26,139 bases of DNA, from NCBI GenBank assembly GCA_001275005.1, contig JWZX01003116.1:1-26139 (forward strand). The letters are read 5' to 3'. A program made the translations under genes and the position numbers. This stretch comes from Chrysochromulina tobinii (Eukaryota; Haptophyta; Prymnesiales; Chrysochromulinaceae). Positions 20,811 through 26,139 of the stretch are shown one piece after another. Position 1 is the stretch's first letter. Each line of letters begins with the position of its first letter. Under the pieces are notes generated by a model that saw only the letters and a list, made by a program, of their open reading frames with translations, searched no databases and had not been told where the DNA came from.

Positions 20811-20817
20811 TTCACAC

Positions 20818-22077
20818 ATGGTCGTCATTGGCCTCTTGCTTATCGCATCTGGCAGCGTCGGCTATGCACCGAAGCTGCGGCTGGGCCAGCGAGTCGCCGC
20901 GCGGCCCGCTGCTGCCCTGCATCTCGTCGCCTCTGCTGCCGATGACGACACCAGGCCACTCTTCGATGCCGACGCATTGAGGAAGGCGGCCACGCCGCTC
21001 ACGCTTGGTGGTCGGCCGGTCGAAGTGGGTGACGGCGTGCTCGTCAACGATGACGCGTCGGGCGCATGGTGGCGGGCATCAATCCAGGACATGCGGCCCG
21101 GCCAGGTGTTCGTGCACTACACAGGCTGCGACAATTCGTGGGACGAGTGGTTTGACATCGACTCGCCCAAGATCAGCCGCATGGACACCGAAGAGCAGCG
21201 TAAGGACGACTCCGCCTTCCAGTCGGACACGATCGAGGAAGACATCGAGGACGAGGCACTCCTCGAGCAGTATCGCCAGAAGCGCTGGGACGATAACGCG
21301 CGCTGGCAGCTCAACACGTTTGCCCAGTCACAGCTGGGTAAGTGGGCGGGACATATGGAGCTGTACTTGGCGGACGACGCCGGCCGAATGCTGCCCAAAG
21401 AGCTCAAGAGCACCGCCTGCTCGTGCGAAGCGCGCGTCTGCGCCAGCAACACGATCGGTCTCACCGAGTCCCTTCCCGAGGCGGCCGCGCAGCTGACACT
21501 GGAGGCGGAGCTGGGTCTAGCCGCCTTCCGCCCAGAGGTGGGCAATATGGCGGTCGCGTCCGCCTTCAGCGTGAGCCGCCGTGGCGCCGATGTAGGGGGC
21601 GAGAGCGCCCGCGCCGGCGAGCCTCTGCTTCTCGAGCTCGCCCTTGGCGAGGCCGAGCGACGCGTGCGTTGCAAGCTCCTCTACGTCGCCGACCGGGGTG
21701 AGGCCGCCGCAGTGCGGCCGTACAGCATCGCACAGCTTGCCATCGTACGCGAAGTGCGCGGCGGCGGACAGTTCATCGACGGCAATGCCGGCAGCGCCGA
21801 CCTGGATGGCACTCCCGGCCGCGGCCTGTACGATCCGCCGCCGGGCGACAAGAGCGGTTACATCTCGCTCTATCTCGAAGGTGGCATGACGTTGGCCTTC
21901 CCGACGAGCGTCGCCGCGGGAGCCGCGGGTGTCATCTCGCTTGACTGGATCGCCGGCAGCATGCGCTACCAGATCGACCGCAAGTGGAAAGTGTTTGACG
22001 GATCGCTCTCGAGCCTCGAGCTCACTGAAATTCGCAAGGACGACGCCGAGATCGTGCCCCCTAGTACGCGCCGTTGA
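20818..22077 (+). CDS. Predicted plastid-targeted protein with Tudor-knot domain and DUF3598-like lipocalin domain
   Basis: This is an intact 419-residue protein. The start is the first ATG after an in-frame TGA at 20806-20808. Residues 1-16 form a hydrophobic signal peptide (MVVIGLLLIASGSVG), followed by YAPKLRL and a basic, Ala/Arg-rich stretch to about residue 40. That looks like the bipartite leader used for complex plastids. Residues about 66-118 (VEVGDGVLV, WWRASI, VFVHYTGCDNSWDEWFDI) match a Tudor-knot/chromo-barrel fold. An acidic linker (123-150) leads to residues 161-410, opening with RWQLNTFAQSQLGKWAGHMEL and closing with ISLYLEGGMTLAFP and W-x-V-F-D-G-S-L-S-S-L-E-L. This resembles the DUF3598 lipocalin-like family of cyanobacteria and plastids. 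The DUF3598 match and plastid location are inference, and the biochemical role is unknown. It converges on RFC5. Confidence 0.85.
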   Translation: MVVIGLLLIASGSVGYAPKLRLGQRVAARPAAALHLVASAADDDTRPLFDADALRKAATPLTLGGRPVEVGDGVLVNDDASGAWWRASIQDMRPGQVFVHYTGCDNSWDEWFDIDSPKISRMDTEEQRKDDSAFQSDTIEEDIEDEALLEQYRQKRWDDNARWQLNTFAQSQLGKWAGHMELYLADDAGRMLPKELKSTACSCEARVCASNTIGLTESLPEAAAQLTLEAELGLAAFRPEVGNMAVASAFSVSRRGADVGGESARAGEPLLLELALGEAERRVRCKLLYVADRGEAAAVRPYSIAQLAIVREVRGGGQFIDGNAGSADLDGTPGRGLYDPPPGDKSGYISLYLEGGMTLAFPTSVAAGAAGVISLDWIAGSMRYQIDRKWKVFDGSLSSLELTEIRKDDAEIVPPSTRR

Positions 22078-22498
22078 ACCGAGAGCGGCGCGAGCGCCGC
22101 GCTCGTAACTATCACAGCCTCCAGACTTCTCCCATCTCGAGAGGCGCGACATAGTCTTTACATAGTCTATGTGAAAGCGCGTGTACGCATACCTGGGAAA
22201 GCATGTGCGTGGCAGAAGGCATGCGATTGGAAAATGAGCCACACAGTCAGTTACTATGAACAGCCATCCGCGCTGATCAGATTGGGCACCGTCGCGACTC
22301 CACTCGCGTCCGACGGCCGACAGCGCCACACCGCTCGCCGGGCCCGTCTCGGCGCTCCACTCATTCACCGTACAACGCTAATGCACCGTACTGCCTGCAG
22401 CTCCTCTCAAGCTCCCTCCCGGCTCGCATATCTGCGCCTCCCGATCGGTCCGTACGCGCGCTCCCGCTCGTTAGTCACAGCGCTGCCGCCGCCTCGGC
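22078..22498. other. Intergenic region between convergent genes
   Basis: These 421 bases separate the stop of the Tudor-knot gene from the stop of RFC5 and must hold both 3' UTRs. I see no gene. A GC-rich hairpin follows the first stop (22085-22100). ACATAGTCT is repeated at 22149-22157 and 22160-22168, the second copy forming ACATAG-T-CTATGT (22160-22172). Confidence 0.7.
22085..22100. repeat. GC-rich hairpin in the 3' UTR
   Basis: GCGGCGC, GA, GCGCCGC form an exact 7-bp inverted repeat starting eight bases after the stop codon of the Tudor-knot gene. It may be a 3' UTR structure. No U-tract follows it, and bacterial-type termination is not expected here. Confidence 0.5.
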
Positions 22499-23581
22499 TC
22501 ACGCGGCCACGAGGCCGGCGCGCGCTTGCTGGAAAAGGCCCACCATCCCAGCGAGCTGCATCTTCTCATTGGTGCCGACGGAGAGGCGGTGCTCGACGTC
22601 GGCAAGGGACGCGACGAGGCGCGCCTTGGCCAACGGGTCGGGGCTGTCCATCAGCGACACGAACTCGCTCAGTTTCGTCACCACGTCCGTGAGCGCGAGG
22701 CCCTTGGTGCACATCGCCTCCCAAGCCAGGCGCAGCGCGGAGCCAAACTCCTCCTGCAGCAGCCAGGCAAGGAGCTGCTCGATGTCCTCGGGGGCGGGGC
22801 AGCCAGTCACCTGATACACATTCGCCGTGCTCACCTCGCCCATCGCCATGTGCGTCGACTGCAGGATGTTGATCGACTTGCGCATATCACCCTCTCCCAG
22901 CGTGACGCATGCATTCAGGCCCTCGGGCGTCGACATGACCTGCTCGGCCGTCGCGACGACCTGGAGGCGCTCGAGCGCTTGCGCATCCGTGAGCGGCGCG
23001 AAGCGGAAGCGCGTGCATCGCGACTGCAGCGCCGGGATGATCTTCGACGCGTAGTTGCAGATGATGCAGAAGCGCGCATTGCGGGTGTACTTCTCGATCA
23101 CGCGGCGCAGCGCAAACTGAGCGGGGTTGGTCATCGCGTCGGCCTCGTCCAGGATGATGAGCTTGGGCGCGCTCGTGAACATTTGCCGCGTGCTCGCAAA
23201 CTCCTTGATCTGCTCGCGCACCACGTCGATGCCACGCTCGTCGGATGCGTTGAGCTCTAGCACCATCGACGGGAACGACTTTCCGTACATCTTGTGCGCG
23301 CACGCGAGGATGGTCGAGGTCTTTCCCGTGCCGGGTGGGCCGTACAGCATCAGGTGCGGCAGATTACCCGCGTCGATGAGCCGCGTGATCGTACTGATGA
23401 TCTCCTCGTGTGAGACAAGTTCGGCCATCTCCTTGGGCCGGTACTTTTCAACCCAAGGCAGCGAAGCGACTTGCTCCTGGCGCGTGCGCTGCATCTTGGT
23501 GAGCCCCGGTGGGGGTGGCGGCAGCGCATCTTCCGTAACGTCCATAGCGTCAGGCAGCGGGTCGACGGAGGAGGATGCCAT
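22499..23581 (-). CDS. RFC5: Replication factor C subunit 5 (clamp-loader ATPase; yeast Rfc3 equivalent)
   Basis: This 360-residue AAA+ protein is one of the small subunits of the RFC complex, which loads PCNA onto primer-template DNA in the nucleus. From the ATG at 23579-23581 it shows the RFC box VEKYRP (residues 44-49), Walker A GPPGTGKT (81-88), LNASDERG (110-117), Walker B LIILDEAD (141-148), the SRC arginine-finger motif in QSRCTRFRF (186-194), and GDMRKSINILQ (231-241). The closing segment DVEHRLSVGTNEKMQL is characteristic of RFC5 rather than RFC2 or RFC4. The frame is open further upstream to a TTG, but the ATG at 23581 has a good context (G at -3, G at +4) and gives normal family length, with a Pro-rich N-terminal extension of about 38 residues. 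There are no introns. It is divergent from the PPR-like gene. Confidence 0.97.
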   Translation of the reverse strand: MASSSVDPLPDAMDVTEDALPPPPPGLTKMQRTRQEQVASLPWVEKYRPKEMAELVSHEEIISTITRLIDAGNLPHLMLYGPPGTGKTSTILACAHKMYGKSFPSMVLELNASDERGIDVVREQIKEFASTRQMFTSAPKLIILDEADAMTNPAQFALRRVIEKYTRNARFCIICNYASKIIPALQSRCTRFRFAPLTDAQALERLQVVATAEQVMSTPEGLNACVTLGEGDMRKSINILQSTHMAMGEVSTANVYQVTGCPAPEDIEQLLAWLLQEEFGSALRLAWEAMCTKGLALTDVVTKLSEFVSLMDSPDPLAKARLVASLADVEHRLSVGTNEKMQLAGMVGLFQQARAGLVAA

Positions 23582-23599
23582 TACGCGACCTCGGCGCCT

Positions 23600-23608
23600 C
23601 TTCGCGCC
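23600..23608. promoter_or_regulatory. E2F-like site upstream of RFC5
   Basis: CTTCGCGCC matches the E2F/DP consensus TTTSSCGC at seven of eight positions and lies about 20 nt upstream of the RFC5 ATG. Replication genes are classic E2F targets in plants, animals and green algae. CG-rich octamers are common in such DNA, so support is weak. Confidence 0.22.
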
Positions 23609-23805
23609 TTGGGGCCGTGGTCGGCAAGACAAGTCTAATCGTAGAGGTTTTCATGTTCCACAGTGTGAACCACGCTAACGGACCCTCCTCAATCCCCTCG
23701 CGACTTGTGTCTCTATGGCGAAGCCAGTATCATCGCGCCGCGTCGGACCACACTCAAGTTCTCGCGTCCCAAAGAAGTAAGTTCGAAGTCTCGATGAGCA
23801 TCATG

Positions 23806-23861
23806 GGGTGGACACCTGCTTGGACCTTCCGCGTTACCTTCAGACAAGCAGGTGTCCACCC
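23806..23861. repeat. Perfect 17-bp inverted repeat with 22-nt loop abutting a start codon
   Basis: The left arm GGGTGGACACCTGCTTG (23806-23822) and right arm CAAGCAGGTGTCCACCC (23845-23861) are exact reverse complements. If one G (23805) is bulged out, four further pairs form between 23801-23804 and 23862-23865, which takes in the ATG of the PPR-like gene. In RNA this is a very stable stem-loop ending exactly at the predicted start codon. Confidence 0.9.
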
Positions 23862-26139
23862 ATGGTGCTGCTCCAAAGCTTCCCGTCCGTGGTACAGTCG
23901 ACTGGTTTTGGCGCATCGGCTCTCATCGAGCAGACTGCCGTCGCGAGCAACGTAAAGTCCGCCGCCGCGGTCTCTCACGTGAATGCCCGTCTCAAGGCCT
24001 TGATTGCGGGCGGCAATGCCTCAAGCGCCTTGCAGCTTCTCAGTTGCTCATCCACCGGCCCGAGTGCGCCGCAGCCTAAGCTTTCAACCGTGCTCGCGCT
24101 CGCCGCGTCGGGCGACGCGCTGCAGGCCGCCTCGGAGCTCAGTCACCTCAACTTGTATGGGAATGCTCACCCCGATGCAACATGCTCAGTAGCCGAGCTG
24201 CAGGCAGCGCACGAGGTGGTGCTCGCTGCGCACACACGGCTAGCAAGTGAGGCAGCAGCAGCATCAGCCGCCGCGCTCGTGCGCGGCATGCCTGCGCGTG
24301 GCGTTGCGCCCACCCTTGGGTGCTTCAAGGCGGCCATCGACACGGCGAGTGCCACGGCCAACTGGGGCCTAATGCTTGCGCTGTTCAACGAGCTGCAGGC
24401 GTCAGCCAAGGCGGCAGAGGTGGCGGAGTCTGAGGCTGGGGCGGAGGAGACTGCGCAATCGGGCAGCGGAGCTACTTCCACCGCGCCCGGTTCGGCGGCC
24501 GCCGCGCTGCGACCGGACCTGACGTGCTATCGCGCCGTGCTGCAAGCGCTTCGGCCGGCGCGACAGTGGCAGATGGCGTCGCGGCTCATCGAGATGGCCA
24601 TAGCGGCTGGGGTGAAGCTCGATGCCGACTGCTTCGAGTGTGCCATCTGCGCCCTGTTCGGGCAGCCTCGCGCTTGGCAGTCGGCGCTGGCACTCGCGAC
24701 GCGCATGCATCATGTAGGCATCTTACCGAGCTCCGCCGTTTGCGTCGCGCTCATCGATGTGCTGAGCGAGGCATGCCAGTGGCAGCAGGCGGTGCACCTG
24801 CTCACCACCTTTGAGGAGAGAGGCGGTGCGCCGCTCGATGAGCGCTGTTACGCGGCCGCTCTGCGCGCCTGTGAGCGCTCCTCCGACTGGCAGACCGCTC
24901 TGTATGACCTTCTTCCACGCATCGAGCGTCATCGGGTCCCGCTGACGGTGGGAGTGCTTGCACCGCTGGTACGTGTGCTCGCGCTCGGTCACCGCGCGCG
25001 CGATGCGCTCCACCTGGTCCCACGCCTCCTGGCTGCCCTCTCCGCCGCTATCGGCACCAGCAGTGGCGACTGCATTGTCGCCGGCGTCACTGCACGCGTC
25101 AGCTCGCTCGCATCGCTGGCACTGGCAACGGACACGGCGGAGGCATTACGGGCCGTGCGCGTCGCGTGTCGCTTCTCGCACGCGCGTGACGGCGAAGCAG
25201 AGATCCTGAAAGCCCTCGAGGCCCATCAGCTTGTCGCTGTGGCGGTGGCCGTCGACGCCGAAGGCACGGAGCACCGGCATGTCGAGCGCCGTGAGGCGAG
25301 TGGCGACCGTCTGGCGGACCCGACCGATGCAGAAGAGGTGGCACTCGACGAGCAGGTAAAGGAGCTCGAGCTCCTCTGCGGAATGCCACCTGAGCCGCAC
25401 GCTGGGACCGGCTCAGCTATCGCGGCAGCCGACGGCGGTGAATGGATTGCCTGCGCTCACCTTGCGAAGAGGGCACTCGCAACCATTGTCTCGCGCGGGG
25501 AGCCCTCGTACCAATTACGCTGCAACTCTGTCCTCTGCGACGGCTGCGAGAGCTTCTTTCATCTCGCAGCCACGTGCCTCGGCCGACCCATTCATCTGAC
25601 GGTCACGCCCACGCGCCGCGCAGGTGCCGCACCGCTCGCCGCTGGCGCCGCGCCCTCGTCCATCCTTCACGTCTTCACTTCCGAAACGCCGCCGGCGACT
25701 GTGGCGTCGTCGGACAGCGATGGCGCGAGCATGATGCCCCTCACCTCCATGACAGCACCGCCGCCGAGCCGAGGCTCGGAGGTGACGGTGGTCGCGAGGG
25801 AGACACGCTATGATCCCCTCGCTCCCTCGTCTACCTCCTCCGTCGTTCCCACTGCCATGGTGGCGCCTCATAAGCCGATCCGCAGGAGCCGAGGCCGAAG
25901 CCCGATTGTTCGCGCTCCGCCCCTTACCGGCCCTACCGCTGCCAAGCTGCCTGCCGCGGCACAGGCCGCCGCCCCAGCCCCGCATGCGCCATCGAGCACC
26001 GGCAGTGGCGATGGCGAGGTGAAGCGCTACTTCCTCGGCAGCCGACACAAGACGGCGGAGGCGGCCGTGTCGAAGGCGGCGGCCGCCGAGGTTGCGGCGG
26101 ACGCGACGGCCGCGGCGGACGCGGCGGCCGCGGCGGCCG
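23862..26139 (+). CDS. PPR-like helical repeat protein with Ala-rich tail (3' partial)
   Basis: A frame runs from ATG 23862 to the end of the window without a stop (759 full codons); I checked codon phase line by line. An in-frame TAA at 23778 limits any unspliced upstream extension, and 23862 is the first in-frame ATG after it. From 24513 there are four 36-residue degenerate units, each with a Trp near position 18-19 followed by Q-x-A (RQWQMAS, RAWQSAL, CQWQQAV, SDWQTAL) and ending with G/R-x-x-(P/L). A weaker fifth unit follows. This is the pattern of pentatricopeptide repeats, which bind organellar RNA. Further on are a CNSVLCDGC cluster (around 25523), a Ser/Pro/Ala-rich linker and an Ala-rich tail continuing past 26139. 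The N-terminus is not an obvious transit peptide, so a spliced upstream exon is possible. RNA binding and organelle location are inference. Confidence 0.75.
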   Translation, partial: MVLLQSFPSVVQSTGFGASALIEQTAVASNVKSAAAVSHVNARLKALIAGGNASSALQLLSCSSTGPSAPQPKLSTVLALAASGDALQAASELSHLNLYGNAHPDATCSVAELQAAHEVVLAAHTRLASEAAAASAAALVRGMPARGVAPTLGCFKAAIDTASATANWGLMLALFNELQASAKAAEVAESEAGAEETAQSGSGATSTAPGSAAAALRPDLTCYRAVLQALRPARQWQMASRLIEMAIAAGVKLDADCFECAICALFGQPRAWQSALALATRMHHVGILPSSAVCVALIDVLSEACQWQQAVHLLTTFEERGGAPLDERCYAAALRACERSSDWQTALYDLLPRIERHRVPLTVGVLAPLVRVLALGHRARDALHLVPRLLAALSAAIGTSSGDCIVAGVTARVSSLASLALATDTAEALRAVRVACRFSHARDGEAEILKALEAHQLVAVAVAVDAEGTEHRHVERREASGDRLADPTDAEEVALDEQVKELELLCGMPPEPHAGTGSAIAAADGGEWIACAHLAKRALATIVSRGEPSYQLRCNSVLCDGCESFFHLAATCLGRPIHLTVTPTRRAGAAPLAAGAAPSSILHVFTSETPPATVASSDSDGASMMPLTSMTAPPPSRGSEVTVVARETRYDPLAPSSTSSVVPTAMVAPHKPIRRSRGRSPIVRAPPLTGPTAAKLPAAAQAAAPAPHAPSSTGSGDGEVKRYFLGSRHKTAEAAVSKAAAAEVAADATAAADAAAAAA

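Larger units (their letters stand above)
19869..20817. other. Intergenic region between the giant gene and the Tudor-knot gene
   Basis: I see no convincing gene in these 949 bases; the open frames at 19869-20222 and 20439-20792 have unremarkable composition. The region holds a short 11-bp tandem (19935-19956), a 19-nt near-palindrome (20158-20176), an AT-rich island (about 20340-20392) and, close to the next gene, an HSE-like palindrome and a TGACT tandem. The first half is probably the 3' UTR of the giant gene and the last few hundred bases the promoter of the next. Confidence 0.7.
23582..23861. promoter_or_regulatory. Divergent promoter region of RFC5 and the PPR-like gene
   Basis: Only 280 bases separate the two start codons, so the promoters and both 5' UTRs overlap here. 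I see no TATA box. An E2F-like octamer (CTTCGCGCC, 23600-23608) lies close to RFC5. A consensus-like splice donor GTAAGT occurs at 23777-23782, and a perfect 17-bp inverted repeat abuts the PPR-like start codon. Confidence 0.6.

Noticed and set aside
21517-22368. Minus-strand open frame of 283 codons
   Set aside because: It overlaps the Tudor-knot gene antisense and shows no domain or credible composition.
22526-23260. Plus-strand open frame of 244 codons
   Set aside because: It is entirely opposite RFC5, which is certain.
23582-23632. Upstream TTG start for RFC5
   Set aside because: A non-ATG start is unlikely in a nuclear gene; ATG 23581 has a good context and gives the family's usual length.
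23653-23776. First exon of the PPR-like gene coding a presequence (starting MFHSVNHANG), using donor GTAAGT at 23777
   Set aside because: The segment looks like a targeting peptide, but none of the nearby AG acceptors (23843, 23848, 23851, 23878) restores the frame at 23862 from this donor, so I do not annotate it.

Overview
The window looks like GC-rich nuclear DNA from a microbial eukaryote with a plastid, most likely a haptophyte-type alga. The supports are a giant multidomain surface protein with Ser-Pro-rich spacers and animal-like extracellular modules, long reading frames with almost no introns, Cys modules of the 'CDDGG...GTDC.DCG' kind, a protein with a plastid-type N-terminal leader, and a typical eukaryotic replication factor C subunit. 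The lineage call is inference; no rRNA or other marker gene is present.

Layout. (1) Positions 1-19868 (+) hold what I read as one enormous gene whose 5' end lies outside the window. It is read in three consecutive frames: 1-~2391, ~2392-12118 and ~12117-19868. Both joins fall inside recognisable domains, so they are probably single-base sequence errors, short introns or real frameshifts rather than gene boundaries. The product exceeds 6,600 residues and resembles fibrocystin-L (PKHD1L1). In order it has Ser-Pro spacers, an LNR-like Cys module, four IPT/TIG domains, a beta-sandwich domain, an ILEI/FAM3 ('GG') domain, a discoidin-like domain, a fifth IPT, a G8 domain plus beta-helix, a second G8 domain plus beta-helix, an EGF, furin-like Cys repeats, DUF4215-type Cys repeats, more furin-like repeats, four calcium-binding EGFs and a second LNR-like module. 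One transmembrane helix follows, then an intracellular PDZ domain and armadillo repeats. (2) Positions 19869-20817 are intergenic. (3) Positions 20818-22077 (+) encode a 419-residue protein with a plastid-type leader, a Tudor-knot domain and a DUF3598-like lipocalin domain. (4) Positions 22078-22498 separate two convergent genes. (5) Positions 22499-23581 (-) encode RFC5, a clamp-loader subunit. (6) Positions 23582-23861 are a 280-bp divergent promoter region containing a perfect 17-bp hairpin. (7) Positions 23862-26139 (+) are the start of a PPR-like gene that runs off the window.

The genes do not form an operon and need not cooperate; the arrangement is ordinary compact eukaryotic packing with one convergent and one divergent pair. 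The most novel element is the giant receptor: a PKHD1L1/CEMIP-like ectodomain on a single polypeptide with a cytoplasmic PDZ-armadillo tail, which would link an adhesive or glycan-recognising surface to intracellular scaffolding.
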